From the NCBI RefSeq assembly GCF_001541315.1, contig NZ_LMVK01000011.1, forward strand, positions 51,413 to 115,412: a DNA stretch of 64,000 bases, given 5' to 3'. Under the pieces are notes generated by a model. It did no database searches. It saw nothing but the letters and a program-made list of their open reading frames with translations, and was not told the origin of the DNA. Shown here piece after piece: positions 54,186-63,223 of the stretch (position 1 is its first letter; each line of letters starts with the position of its first letter). Origin of the DNA: Agrobacterium tumefaciens str. B6. GTDB lineage: Bacteria > Pseudomonadota > Alphaproteobacteria > Rhizobiales > Rhizobiaceae. Made by a program: the position numbers and the translations under genes.

Positions 54186-54391
54186 AGTCTCTGAACTCCC
54201 TTACATGAGAGATCATTCATATGCGTTTTCCCTGAAAAATGATGTAACCTTTGTGCAACGCCCACGATCTCGGCAACTGTCTGCATAAACCGGAGGCTGC
54301 CCGGGCCCGGCGGGAGTCCCGTCAATCGCACGCGTCAGGGTGATTTTTCCGGCGCTCGCGGGCCACAGATGTCTTCGCCCGGTTAAGACCG
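54186..54391. other. Intergenic, probable omp promoter
   Basis: About 200 bases between the omp start and the SnoaL-like stop. No gene. No -35/-10 pair is clear enough to assign. Confidence 0.3.
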
Positions 54392-54775
54392 TCAGCCAAG
54401 CGGGTGCTCGATTGCTGCCTTGTCGATGACCGACCAGACCCTGCGGATTTTGTTGTGCCCGAACTCGTAGAAAACGTGTTCGCAGAACTGAACCTTCCTG
54501 CCGTTGACCGGGAGGCCCATGAAGGCGGCTTTGGGGGTGCAATCGAACGAAAGCCGGGCAGCAATCCTGTTCGCGTCGCTGACAAGGATATCTGCTTCAA
54601 ACCGCAGGTCGGGAATGTCGGCAAAGTCGTTCACCAGCATGTCGCGATAGCCCGACAGCCCGAATGGTCGTCCGTTGTGTTCGACTGTATCGTCGACGAA
54701 GGTGCCGAGTTCATCGAAGGCCTGACGGTTGAGGCAGTCGAGACAGGCGAGATAGACGTCCTGAAGTGTCGGCAT
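54392..54775 (-). CDS. SnoaL-like/ester cyclase-type protein (NTF2 fold)
   Basis: 127 residues with the SnoaL-like pattern: LQDVYLACLDCLNRQAF, DDTVEHNGRPFGLSGYRDML, DFADIPDLRFEADILVSDAN, RIAARLSFDCTP, and FCEHVFYEFGHNKIRRVWSV. Such proteins are small NTF2-fold enzymes or binding proteins with varied substrates. No operon partner. GAGAAACGC precedes the start. Confidence 0.85.
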   Translation of the reverse strand: MPTLQDVYLACLDCLNRQAFDELGTFVDDTVEHNGRPFGLSGYRDMLVNDFADIPDLRFEADILVSDANRIAARLSFDCTPKAAFMGLPVNGRKVQFCEHVFYEFGHNKIRRVWSVIDKAAIEHPLG

Positions 54776-54936
54776 GCGTTTCTCCGTATCGATTGGATCC
54801 TGTTTTTAGGGCCGAGGCCGGCTGATCGTTACACGGCTCCCATTGTTCTGTTGAACAGCTTTGCCCGAACCAGATCGCGTTGACATGACGGTTTGTTCTC
54901 AGCAAAAAGGCGCCAATCCAGAGGAGTTGGACGTGC

Positions 54937-55776
54937 ATGACAAGCTCGCAGGTAAACGCTGAGGTTCTCCTAAATCTCGGTTTCGTAGATGTAGGGAAAT
55001 GGCAGCTGAAAGACGATTTCATCACTTACGAGCTCGACGGTGAGAACGCCATCTCAAATCGAATTCTGCTGGAAGCACCGAATGCGCTCTACGCATTCGT
55101 GCGTGAAGACCGAGTTCTCTACATTGGGAAGACCGCCCGCTCAATCAGAAAGCGCTACGTCGGATATTGTCATCCTGGTGGCTCGCAAGCCACGAACCAG
55201 CGTTGCCATCGCAACATAAAAATGGCGATCGCGGATGGGGGTATGGTCCGCATCTTTGTTTTCACGCCGATAACTCATCTCCAATATCTGGATTTTGAAA
55301 TCAATCTGGCTGCCGGACTAGAGGACAGCCTGATCCGAGAGTTCGATCCGCCCTGGAACGGAAAAGATAAAGGTCGTGCGATCTCGGAAGACGCAGAACG
55401 TGAGGAAGAACAGGAAGCCGAGCTTGATGCTCCGGCTATCGTCGAGGCCGATCTGTCTTCACGCACGACGGACAGCATATTGGCGTCTTTTTCTGTCGTG
55501 CTAGGACCTACTTATTATAAAATGGGAATCCTCAACCCCGGCACCGATGCCAGCAAATTTCTGGGAAAGGAAGGAGAACCTATCCAGGTCAAATTCAGTG
55601 ACGGTAATCCGCCAGTCGTTTCGAAGATCAACCGGAGAGCCAATCGAACCGGGGCTGTCAGAGTGGTAGGCCAGAATTCCCAGATTGCCCGATGGTTTCA
55701 GACGCACTTCGATGAGGGAGATATAGTCGAAGGCGTTGTGCTCGATGAATATACGATCGAACTGTTGTGCAATTAG
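54937..55776 (+). CDS. GIY-YIG nuclease with possible C-terminal B3-like DNA-binding domain
   Basis: 279 residues. The GIY-YIG domain spans about residues 48-130: ALYAFVREDRVLYIGKTARS (the Y...YIG pair with GKT), SIRKRYVGYCHPG with the catalytic Arg, and LEDSLIREFDPPWNG with the Glu and the N/W end motif. After an acidic linker (residues 148-165) a second domain reads ASFSVVLGPTYYKMG, GKEGEPIQVKFSDG, INRRANRTGAVRVVG, ARWFQTHFDEGDIVEG, resembling the EcoRII-N/B3-type DNA-binding fold of restriction enzymes. No methyltransferase lies next to it. A possible stand-alone restriction or mobile nuclease. Confidence 0.75.
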   Translation: MTSSQVNAEVLLNLGFVDVGKWQLKDDFITYELDGENAISNRILLEAPNALYAFVREDRVLYIGKTARSIRKRYVGYCHPGGSQATNQRCHRNIKMAIADGGMVRIFVFTPITHLQYLDFEINLAAGLEDSLIREFDPPWNGKDKGRAISEDAEREEEQEAELDAPAIVEADLSSRTTDSILASFSVVLGPTYYKMGILNPGTDASKFLGKEGEPIQVKFSDGNPPVVSKINRRANRTGAVRVVGQNSQIARWFQTHFDEGDIVEGVVLDEYTIELLCN

Positions 55777-55843
55777 CACGCCTTTGTTCCGCAAAGTTGA
55801 AGGGCGGGACGGTGCTCGTTAGTTCTGTTGTTTCACTACCTAG

Positions 55844-56071
55844 TCAGCGGCGATTGTTGACCCAGATGCCATATCCGTTTTCATTCTCTGGCAAAAACTC
55901 AATTCCAGCTTCCTCAAAAACCAACTTGATCGTCGCGACCGTGTTTTCTTTGAGCAGGTCACCACGTTCAAGCCGCGATACGGTCTGCGTCGAGACGCCA
56001 GCGATTTTGGCCAGTTCGCGGACACCCCATCCGAGCGCTACACGAGCAAGTTTGCATTGAGTGCCATTCAT
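55844..56071 (-). CDS. XRE-family HTH regulator (small)
   Basis: 75 residues: NGTQCKLARVALGWGVRELA, KIAGVSTQTVSRLERGDLLK, then FEEAGIEFLPENENGYGIWV. The last segment is typical of small rhizobial XRE proteins that resemble restriction controller proteins. Convergent with the GIY-YIG gene (68 bases between stops). Divergent from the next gene, so it might act on that promoter. Confidence 0.88.
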   Translation of the reverse strand: MNGTQCKLARVALGWGVRELAKIAGVSTQTVSRLERGDLLKENTVATIKLVFEEAGIEFLPENENGYGIWVNNRR

Positions 56072-56205
56072 TTCACTACGCTGTTGTGATTTTTCTTGCT
56101 CGTTGACATCTAATTTCGTAACCTCCGAAGCTGTAATCGGCTGGACTCAGTGTTGGTACCACTTCGTCCAGCCTAACCACAATCTAGCTATCAGGAGCTT
56201 GGATC

Positions 56206-56973
56206 ATGGCTGATTCTGAGAATAGCAGAACTTTACCTAAAATTTCGTGCGCAAATGCATTCCCCAACGAGACGTTTGTCGACAACCTGCCAAGCGTGAT
56301 CAACCGGCGCAATCTTTTGCCGCTCGCAGCACGGATCCTTCCGATGTTGCTCAACGATCTTCCGAAGCGCACCATTGCCGGACCGGTCCATGCCAGGGAG
56401 CTGTGGCCAGACTGGTATGAGATGTACCGGCAGCGGCTTGCTGCCGAGCGCGAATGCCGGGATCTTGAGGCGCGACTGCTGGAAGAGACCGGCGGTCGTC
56501 CGTCTGTGGTGATTGCCGTCGATGATGGTGGTTCATCACCCGGGACTGTGTCCTCCTTCGAGGAGATCAGGGAACTGGCGCCGCGGATCGGTGCTGAAGC
56601 GGCAGAGAGCGCGCGTCTGGAGTTGCTGAGACTGAGACGGGCATGGAAGGCCGCCGACCGTCGCATCGGCTACAGCGCAAGCCTTGCAAAGGCGCAGGAC
56701 CTTGCCCGGTTCGAGGGCATTGCCGGGCGTGTGCTGATTTCGCTGCAACCCTATTACATCCACGACATTGCCGCCAAGCTTCACTGCATGCTGGTGATGT
56801 ATGATCCGGAGCTTCGCAACGAGGAAACCCCCTGGCCGGAACTGCGCCGCATGCTGCGTGAACTGATCCAGCCGCACTGGTCTGTGATAGAGCCGCAATC
56901 GCGTATCCGCCTGCTGAGGCCGAAGACGCGCGAGACGCGGTTTCAGGAGGAAAGGGACAGGATTGCCGTTTGA
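56206..56973 (+). CDS. Hypothetical protein, helical, plasmid-associated
   Basis: 255 residues, no signal peptide, no membrane segment. Long amphipathic helices (ELWPDWYEMYRQRLAAEREC, RDLEARLLEETGG, ARLELLRLRRAWKAADRRIG, DIAAKLHCMLVMYDPELRNE). AGGAG nine bases upstream of the start. No known domain recognised; composition and RBS make it a real gene. Confidence 0.65.
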   Translation: MADSENSRTLPKISCANAFPNETFVDNLPSVINRRNLLPLAARILPMLLNDLPKRTIAGPVHARELWPDWYEMYRQRLAAERECRDLEARLLEETGGRPSVVIAVDDGGSSPGTVSSFEEIRELAPRIGAEAAESARLELLRLRRAWKAADRRIGYSASLAKAQDLARFEGIAGRVLISLQPYYIHDIAAKLHCMLVMYDPELRNEETPWPELRRMLRELIQPHWSVIEPQSRIRLLRPKTRETRFQEERDRIAV

Positions 56974-57087
56974 GCGACGCTGGAGCGGGCTTTGGAGGCG
57001 CGGCAGCGGTATGTGGTGACACACAGTACCGTCGCCGGACCTTCAGCGCCCCGCGACGGCCAGACAGCGAAATACGCCACGCCCGGC

Positions 57088-57216
57088 CTATGCGGCAAGG
57101 CTCGTCACAAGGCAGGCGGATGCCAGAAGCAGGGTGACGACGGTGAAAAATATGAGAGCCGCCGCGAGTTCATCGAACCTGCCGTCGCGTTCATTGCGAT
57201 TCCAGTCGTAAGCCAT
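57088..57216 (-). CDS. Small single-span membrane protein (42 residues)
   Basis: The frame from ATG 57216 to TAG 57088 encodes a charged N-terminus (MAYDWNRNERDGRFDELAAA) and one hydrophobic span (LIFFTVVTLLLASACLVTSL). A strong GGGAGG Shine-Dalgarno lies 7 bases upstream. Too short for routine gene calling. The upstream bases to 57300 are AT-rich, as for a promoter. Function unknown. Confidence 0.65.
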   Translation of the reverse strand: MAYDWNRNERDGRFDELAAALIFFTVVTLLLASACLVTSLAA

Positions 57217-57340
57217 AGCCAACCTCCCTCGTTGCTGTGAAGGAAGGGTGGTCCCGTATGGTTAACGAAATCCTAATATTTGCGGACTGAATGTTGCCGG
57301 TATGATTTTGCATTTGGCCGTCCGACGATGGCGCCAACCC

Positions 57341-57661
57341 TCAACTGGCTGGCTTGACGAGGCTGATTTCGGTTTTGCTGTCGAGGACGATATGCAGGTC
57401 GCGGATCATGGCGGCTGCCTGCAGAAGAGCGTTCCGGATCTCTTCATCGCTGCGCCATCCCCGTTCGATAGAAAGGGCAACGGTGTGGATGTCGACGAGA
57501 CTGTCACGGCCGGGTCCTGATGGAATGCCGATTGTTTCGCGCATGTCGCGGATTGTTGTCACTGCCCGTTCGAGCATACGCCGTTTCTGATAGTCGTCGA
57601 GGTGATCGAGCCTGTTGGCGTCGCGGACAAGTTCGGCAATGAAACTGTTGGTCAGGGTCAT
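57341..57661 (-). CDS. Conserved-looking small hypothetical protein
   Basis: 106 residues from ATG 57661 (MTLTNSFIAELVRDANRLDH). Helical: DDYQKRRMLERAVTTIRDMR, DIHTVALSIERGWRSDEEIR, NALLQAAAMIRDLHIVLDSK. The frame stays open further upstream but with low-complexity Arg/Ser sequence, so the internal ATG is preferred although its Shine-Dalgarno is weak. No domain recognised. Confidence 0.55.
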   Translation of the reverse strand: MTLTNSFIAELVRDANRLDHLDDYQKRRMLERAVTTIRDMRETIGIPSGPGRDSLVDIHTVALSIERGWRSDEEIRNALLQAAAMIRDLHIVLDSKTEISLVKPAS

Positions 57662-57933
57662 GGTATGAGGTTGCCGGGTCGGCTGACGGGCGTCAATGGA
57701 AGACCTTCGAGGTGAGCTTCCGACTCTGAAGTTGGCACGAGGATGTGACGCCGATGCGTCACGGCGCGTGGGCACAGATGCGATCTTTTTTGGTTGTTTC
57801 TGAATTATTCGTATTTTTATCATGGTGTTGAAGAAATTTTCAGAAGTAAAACATGATGTCGATGGTGATTGTAAAGGCGGTCTGTCGCGCTTGCCTTGGC
57901 AGGCTTTGAACCGGGATTGTTGAGGGGTCCGGT

Positions 57934-58209
57934 TCATGCCCGGGGCACGAAGCCGACGCTGAATCCAAACAGCCGCCCGACTTTTTCGAGCGTTTCGAGT
58001 GTCGGATTTGCTGCGCCAGTCTCGATCTCGGCGACCTGGCGCCGGGTCAGCGACAACATCGTCGCAAACTCCTCCTGCGTCAGCCCGAGGCCCTTGCGGA
58101 TTTCCGCCACTGCAGCAGGCAGGCGCAATTCGCCAAGGCGTGCCCGCTCGGCAAGATCACGACGGTTTTGGAGTATTTCTTCTTTAGTCGGCTTTTTCCA
58201 CCGCGGCAT
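57934..58209 (-). CDS. HipB-like XRE antitoxin/regulator
   Basis: 91 residues from ATG 58209 (MPRWKKPTKEEILQNRRDLA). A basic N-terminal arm, then HTH_3 (IRKGLGLTQEEFATMLSLTR, RQVAEIETGAANPTLETLEK) and a short C-terminus (LFGFSVGFVPRA). It starts 14 bases after the hipA stop, so the order is hipA-hipB, the reverse of E. coli hipBA. It probably binds the operator upstream of hipA and the kinase itself. Confidence 0.85.
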   Translation of the reverse strand: MPRWKKPTKEEILQNRRDLAERARLGELRLPAAVAEIRKGLGLTQEEFATMLSLTRRQVAEIETGAANPTLETLEKVGRLFGFSVGFVPRA

Positions 58210-58223
58210 GGTGTGTCCCTTGC

Positions 58224-59552
58224 TCAGTTTTGTGACAGGGAAGTCTGAACACTCTGCGCGATTTCTGCGCAGCGGCTCATGGCACGTTGCACAATTTCGG
58301 GCGGCGCTCCCATGCCCTGCGCAAGACGGGGTACCTGTTGGAGACATTCTGCGAATTCGCAAAGCGCACCGGAAACCGGTTGCCGGTCATTGCTATCCGG
58401 AAAAAGGCGGGTGCAGACTTCCTTCCAGTCGGGCAGATGATCCCGACCGCCATCCCGCATCATTGCCCAACGGGTAGAGCGGACAATTCCTTCTCTGGCC
58501 AGTCTCATGGGCGCGAAGTCAAAAAGAGGAGACAGCCGGACCGTGCCATCTTCATGTTTGCTGAGGGCGGAATTTCGGCCGTGGTTATCGGGGTTGCCAA
58601 GCGCCAGATTGGCTATGTCGCGCTTCATGTATTCAACTGTATCTGCCACAGGATCGGCAGAATATTTGCGCAGGCTGTCAATGTAGGCCTCATGCGTGCC
58701 GATGTACCCGAATTCTGCCACGCCGATCGTTGCCACCAGGCTTTCCTGACCCAGTCTCACGATTTTGCCGGTTTTGCTCCGCGTCCTGTCAAAGCGGGGG
58801 ATAATCAGTACCCCCTCGGCGTAGACCGATGGTTCGGCGACATTCAGCCCGATTTTCCGGCCGATCCGCGCATAGAGAGCTTCGCCTTCGAGAATCATCC
58901 GGTCGGCAGGATCGTTGCTGCGTACGAGCTTGACGATAACGTGGCGCACGGCTTCCTCGTCGGTCACGAAGCTGTCGGGATAATAGAAGCCGTCGGCCGC
59001 CTGGGTCATGGAGACTTTTGGCCATTCGCCCTGCAATCCGCTTGAGCCTGAGGCGAGCATCGCGAAGCGGTCGGCAACTTCCATGAAACGGTCCGACCGT
59101 TCAAGTATTTCAGCTTCCGTGACGCCTTGGCGCTGTACTCCTTTTAGCCGCGCCACCTCCATGTCGGCGGCTTCCTTAAGCCGGATATTGCCGATTCCGC
59201 CTGTGGCTGACCGCAGGAGCAGCGGGAGGTCAGAGCCGCGAGTGCCTTCGTTCAGGCCGAGATATTCGGCCAGTTTCCTGCGTGCATGCCCTTGCGGCAT
59301 CAGATCAAGAAGGAATGGTGGCCAGGTTGTGCTGTACCGGTTTTCGAGATCGACTGGATAGTGCACAGAAAGGGCGCGATAATCGCGAACTGCGTTTCCG
59401 GCTGCGTAGTCCGTTGATGCGTGTGATATAAAGTAGTCGAGATCGTAGTCGACGATCGACGCGCCCTGATACCCGGCGGTATCGTCCCGCAGTTCCAGTG
59501 TAGCGGCATCATGCCACACGTCGTCAAAATGGGTTTGGAGAGTGAAACGCAT
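58224..59552 (-). CDS. HipA-family serine/threonine kinase toxin (copy 1)
   Basis: 442 residues from ATG 59552 (MRFTLQTHFDD). Features: Couple_hipA-like N-terminus, P-loop-like ASGSSGLQGEWPK near residue 165, VIVKLVRSNDPADRMILEGE (ATP Lys/Glu pair), FDRTRSKTGKIVR, the catalytic NLALGNPDNHGRNSALS and metal-binding LSPLFDFAPM. Classic HipA inactivates a tRNA synthetase by phosphorylation. All kinase motifs are kept, so it is probably active and controlled by the following HipB-like protein. Confidence 0.9.
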   Translation of the reverse strand: MRFTLQTHFDDVWHDAATLELRDDTAGYQGASIVDYDLDYFISHASTDYAAGNAVRDYRALSVHYPVDLENRYSTTWPPFLLDLMPQGHARRKLAEYLGLNEGTRGSDLPLLLRSATGGIGNIRLKEAADMEVARLKGVQRQGVTEAEILERSDRFMEVADRFAMLASGSSGLQGEWPKVSMTQAADGFYYPDSFVTDEEAVRHVIVKLVRSNDPADRMILEGEALYARIGRKIGLNVAEPSVYAEGVLIIPRFDRTRSKTGKIVRLGQESLVATIGVAEFGYIGTHEAYIDSLRKYSADPVADTVEYMKRDIANLALGNPDNHGRNSALSKHEDGTVRLSPLFDFAPMRLAREGIVRSTRWAMMRDGGRDHLPDWKEVCTRLFPDSNDRQPVSGALCEFAECLQQVPRLAQGMGAPPEIVQRAMSRCAEIAQSVQTSLSQN

Positions 59553-59590
59553 TATTGATCCCTTTAATGGAACAATAATCCCAATAATCT
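59551..59590 (-). promoter_or_regulatory. Candidate HipB operator upstream of hipA copy 1
   Basis: Inverted repeat ATTATTG (59551-59557) / CAATAAT (59573-59579) with a third related half-site (CCAATAATC, 59581-59589), overlapping the hipA start. HipB-type repressors bind palindromes at their own promoters; this AT-rich triplet of half-sites is the best candidate here. Confidence 0.5.
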
Positions 59591-59951
59591 GCTTAATCAA
59601 CCCTTCTTAGTGGGTCTATCATTCTGGCGCCTGTCATGAAACATGGAGTCCTGACAGAGCTTGGCAGGCGGCACCGAGCTTGTTTCCGCGCCTCCATCTT
59701 CGCTCTTGCTATCGAATACAGTGGCAAGCCGGGTCTGGTGCTCGCTGTCTCGCAGCGTGGGCGGCAATCCCCATATATTGGGCCATTTTAGTGGGGCAGT
59801 ATCGACGGTCTGCCAATTAGTTGACCCATTGGATGGGGCATTTCCAAAGCGCCTCTTGCCGGCTGCGGAGATTGCAACGCCGGCTTCGGGGCGTGCGGGC
59901 CTCATGTCACCGAGGAGGATCGAGCCGCCTGAGGCATACCGCCACGGGTGA
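59591..59951. other. Intergenic without a supported gene
   Basis: Open frames of about 95-100 codons exist on both strands, but none has a convincing start, composition or family match. The minus-strand promoter of the hipA-hipB pair should lie at the left end. Confidence 0.35.
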
Positions 59952-60815
59952 TCAGCCTTCCGGATGTTGTTTCATCACCGGCGACGGCTTTCCGTGTGTA
60001 TTCGGCCATCCAAATGCAACGAGGATGGCAACGACCATCATGGCGCATGACAGCAAGAAGGTCAGGCACATTCCGGTGGCGATGGCGGATGTTGTCGCCC
60101 TGGTAAAATCCTCCGTCCCGACGGCGATGGAAAATACGGCGCCCATGGCAGAAGCGCCGGCGATCAGCCCGATATTGCGCGACAGGCCGAGTAATCCCGA
60201 GACCGTTCCGCGCCGGTTACCGGGCACGTCCGAAAGGGCCGCTGTGTTGTTGGTGGCCTGGAAGAGCTGATAGCCGGGCGTCAGTACGATGAGGGACAGC
60301 ACACATAGCCTGTAACTCCGATCATGTTTGGCACGAACGCGAGAAGCAATGTGCCTGTGGTCAGGAGCAGGAGACCGATCACGAGCACACGGTGGCTTCC
60401 CCAGGTGTCCACCAGCCGGCCGGAGGGTACGCCGCTGACGATGGAGATGACCGGGCCGATCATCATGACGAGGCCGACCTTGGTCGCCGTCATCGCGAGG
60501 CCGAGACCGAGGTAGAAGGGACCGACGACCAGTGTCGTCATCATAACGGCAGCGACGAGGATGTTGACGATGAGATTTGGTACCAGAGAGCGGTTCATCA
60601 CCGACCACAGGCTTGCTGATATGGTTCTGCCCTTGCCGGTGTCGGCGGGAAGTACCGATATGGCCATGATCAGTGCCAGGGCCGCCAGCGGCACCTGCAC
60701 CCAGAATATGGCGCGCCAGCCTGCCAGCGGGATCAGGAGCCCGCCGAGCGATGGGCCGAGCGCCGTTCCCAGCGCCGAAACAGTGCCGAGCAGGCCCATT
60801 GGGCTGGGTGAGGAT
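59952..60815 (-). pseudogene. MFS multidrug-type transporter, truncated and frameshifted
   Basis: The minus strand encodes MFS segments in two frames: MGLLGTVSALGTALGPSLGG, WRAIFWVQVPLAALALIMAI and VPSGRLVDTWGSHRVLVIG in one. After a frameshift near 60300 the other reads IVLTPGYQLFQATNNTAALS, GLLGLSRNIGLIAGASAMGA and FLLSCAMMVVAILVAFGWPN. The N-terminal 110-130 residues are missing (homology starts near 60815). A 14-TMS DHA2-type relic. Confidence 0.85.
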
Positions 60816-61081
60816 TTCGCAGACGCCAGCATTTTTGAAAGACGAAGGCAGGTCATTTGCGGCGAGTTCATATAATGCACGACGGGCGGCAAGGCCGTTA
60901 TAAGGAAAAGTCGTGTTCCTTATAACGGCTAACCGATGGTGGAAAACGGCCGCGATGATGCAGTCCTGCAATACGCAACGAGTCATAAAGCCGAGTTTTC
61001 TGAGCATGCATGTGAGTTGCGATTTCTTTTAAGTGCTATTATATTGGCATTAATAAGTCTGATTTGCGCATGGGTGATAAT

Positions 61082-61381
61082 ATGTTAGCATTTAAAATGT
61101 CTTCTCCTGTGGAGGTTATCCGGGACTTGGCGGATAGAATGAAGCGCCGACGGATCCAGCAAGGATTGACCCAACGCGAATTGGCTGCGAGATCGAATGT
61201 CTCCTACGGATCGCTGAGGCTATTTGAGGAAACCGGCAAAATTTCCCTCGAAAGTCTGGTAAAAATTGCCTTTGCTCTTGAGGCGGAAGCAGAATTCGAA
61301 CGGCTGTTTCCAGGTCGGCCGCCACAGAATATCGATGATGTCATTGATCGTCCTCTCAAGCAGCGTGTGCGCCGTAAATGA
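61082..61381 (+). CDS. HipB-like XRE antitoxin (partner of hipA copy 2)
   Basis: 99 residues from ATG 61082 (GGTGAT upstream; ATG 61070 and 61097 are alternatives). HTH: MKRRRIQQGLTQRELAARSN, VSYGSLRLFEETGKISLESL, then LEAEAEFERLFPGRPP. It overlaps the hipA start by 4 bases (ATGA), the standard antitoxin-first order, unlike the other pair. Confidence 0.88.
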   Translation: MLAFKMSSPVEVIRDLADRMKRRRIQQGLTQRELAARSNVSYGSLRLFEETGKISLESLVKIAFALEAEAEFERLFPGRPPQNIDDVIDRPLKQRVRRK

Positions 61382-62631
61382 AGTTCACGTCAATCCGGAA
61401 GATGAGCGTTTATCTGGAGCTCGAAGGGAATGAGAGAAAGCTCGGGACGCTTGCCTGGAGCGGCAGGGAACGGAGGGCGTATTTCGAGTACGCGGCGGAG
61501 TTTCTGGCTGCGCCCCTTTTGGTTTCACCATTCCATATGATGGCCTCCACTGGATTGATTGCAGCGCCTCGCGATCCATTTGACGGGCTTCACGGGCTGT
61601 TCAACGACAGCTTGCCGGATGGGTGGGGTCGTTTGTTGCTGGACCGCCGTCTTCAGCGGGCGGGCATCGACTATACCCGACTTACCCCGGTCGACCGTCT
61701 GTCGGCAGTGGGCAGAACGGGAATGGGCGCGCTCTCATATGTTCCTGAATTGCCAGACGACCAGGAGCCTCAGGCCGTCACCGATCTCGACTGGTTCGCT
61801 GATCAGGTCGAGTTGGTGCAGGCTGAAATGGACGTGGCTGATATTGACAGCTTGCAGGGCGCGCAGGGTGGATCCGCGGGTGCGCGGCCGAAGATTATGA
61901 TCGGCTTCAACCAAGCGGAAAATACCTGTGTTTTGGACTACGGCCAACCGTTGGATCCGGGGTTTGAAAGGTGGATGGTCAAGGCGCCGAGTTCCGATGA
62001 TCCGCGGGAGATCGGTGCGGAAGAAAAAGCCTATTCGCTTATGGCCGTCGCTGCAGGACTGACGATGGCCGACACCCTGCTGCTGGAGACCAGGAAAGGA
62101 CGACGGCTTTTTGCGACGAAACGTTTTGACAGGACCCCTGCCGGCAGGCTGCACATGCACACGGCAAGCGGCCTGCTGAATGCCAGCCATCGTGAAGCGA
62201 GTGTGAATTATGAGCAACTGCACAAGCTTACTCACATAATGACCCGCGACGCTACGGAAGTCCTGAAGATGTTCCGAAACATGGTGTTCAATGTCTATGC
62301 CAGAAATCGCGACGACCATGCGAAGAACCACGCCTTCCTTATGGACGGGAATGGCCGCTGGTCCCTGGCACCCGCATACGATCTTACTTTTTCGTCGGGA
62401 CCAGGTGGGGAGCACAGCGCGGCAATAGCCGGGGAAGGCAGGAATCCCGGCATGTCTCACCTTCTGGCAGTCTCCAAAGGGGCCTCGATTTTAGACCAGG
62501 ATGCGGGGGAAGTTATAGAACAGGTTAGAGCGGCCGTAGACCGATGGCCTGAGTTTGCTGGGGAAGTTCAGTTATCCAGAACCCGGACCGCTGAACTCGA
62601 CAAGTTCCTGAATGGTAATCGGCTGGCTTAA
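61378..62631 (+). CDS. HipA-family kinase toxin (copy 2)
   Basis: 417 residues. N-terminal Couple_hipA part (SVYLELEGNERKLGTLAWSG, FNDSLPDGWGRLLLDR), QGGSAGARPKIMIGF near residue 165 (P-loop-like), WMVKAPSSDDPREIGAEE, FDRTPAGRLHMHTAS, catalytic YARNRDDHAKNHAFLMD and metal-binding APAYDLTFSSG. All kinase signatures intact. Only distantly similar to copy 1, so this is not a recent duplication. Confidence 0.92.
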   Translation: MKFTSIRKMSVYLELEGNERKLGTLAWSGRERRAYFEYAAEFLAAPLLVSPFHMMASTGLIAAPRDPFDGLHGLFNDSLPDGWGRLLLDRRLQRAGIDYTRLTPVDRLSAVGRTGMGALSYVPELPDDQEPQAVTDLDWFADQVELVQAEMDVADIDSLQGAQGGSAGARPKIMIGFNQAENTCVLDYGQPLDPGFERWMVKAPSSDDPREIGAEEKAYSLMAVAAGLTMADTLLLETRKGRRLFATKRFDRTPAGRLHMHTASGLLNASHREASVNYEQLHKLTHIMTRDATEVLKMFRNMVFNVYARNRDDHAKNHAFLMDGNGRWSLAPAYDLTFSSGPGGEHSAAIAGEGRNPGMSHLLAVSKGASILDQDAGEVIEQVRAAVDRWPEFAGEVQLSRTRTAELDKFLNGNRLA

Positions 62632-62683
62632 AGGCCCATGTTTCGACGGATCGGATTTACGCAGGCCGGATGCCACAAACGTG

Positions 62684-62723
62684 GAAAGTTCCTGAAACTT
62701 TCAGAAATTGGAAGTTTCAGGAA
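62684..62723. promoter_or_regulatory. Nested inverted repeats between hipA and the TumE/TumA pair
   Basis: A perfect 12-bp inverted repeat TTCCTGAAACTT (62689-62700) / AAGTTTCAGGAA (62712-62723) contains a second, overlapping one (GAAAGTT / AACTTTC, 62684-62702). The GAAACTTTC-type unit thus occurs three times in 40 bases. No U tract, so an operator or protein-binding site rather than a terminator. It follows the hipA gene and the TumA stop is 130 bases away. Confidence 0.5.
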
Positions 62724-62854
62724 TTATGTCTTCGTTGGGTGGACCAGGCTGAGATGCAGGAAGGCGGTGACATGTCATCAGCGGCAGCATTCCCGGTTGT
62801 CGTATTCGAAGACCGGAAGGGTGGTGTGGTGATAGTTTGCGTTATGGTTCCTGA

Positions 62855-63223
62855 TCAGGCTGCCGCTCTGAGGTCGAAATTCGCGTGGATCACGTCGTAG
62901 GGTACGTGAACCTTTCCGTCTTCGGTTTGTTCGAAGATACCCCAATCCGACAACGCTGACACATCCTCATGTACACGCTTGACGTCGCGTTCGACGGATC
63001 GGGCAAGTCCGCGTATGCTGGATGGGCCGATCTTCTGAAGATGTTCGATCAATTCCCACCTTTTGGGGGTGATGATGGAAAAAAGCTGTGCAGGCGACGA
63101 GAAGGTGAAGACTGCCACGGGCTCTGAGGGATTACCTGAGCGCATGGCGCTGGTTGCCCTGTCAAAAGCTTCATCAAGGGCAGCCTCACTGTCTGCTCTG
63201 ATTTGTATCAAGGCTTCTCTCAT
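62855..63223 (-). CDS. TumA-like HTH antitoxin (HVO_A0114-type DNA-binding protein)
   Basis: 122 residues. The C-terminal winged helix (PKRWELIEHLQKIGPSSIRG, LARSVERDVKRVHEDVSALS, DWGIFEQTEDGKVHVPYDVI) is the HVO_A0114/MarR-like type found as partner of TumE toxins. The ATG at 63223 overlaps the toxin stop (ATGA), so the toxin is first and the antitoxin second. Confidence 0.82.
   Translation of the reverse strand: MREALIQIRADSEAALDEAFDRATSAMRSGNPSEPVAVFTFSSPAQLFSIITPKRWELIEHLQKIGPSSIRGLARSVERDVKRVHEDVSALSDWGIFEQTEDGKVHVPYDVIHANFDLRAAA

Noticed and set aside
59597..59951. Two overlapping open frames of about 100 codons on opposite strands
   Set aside because: No Shine-Dalgarno, family match or credible composition for either.
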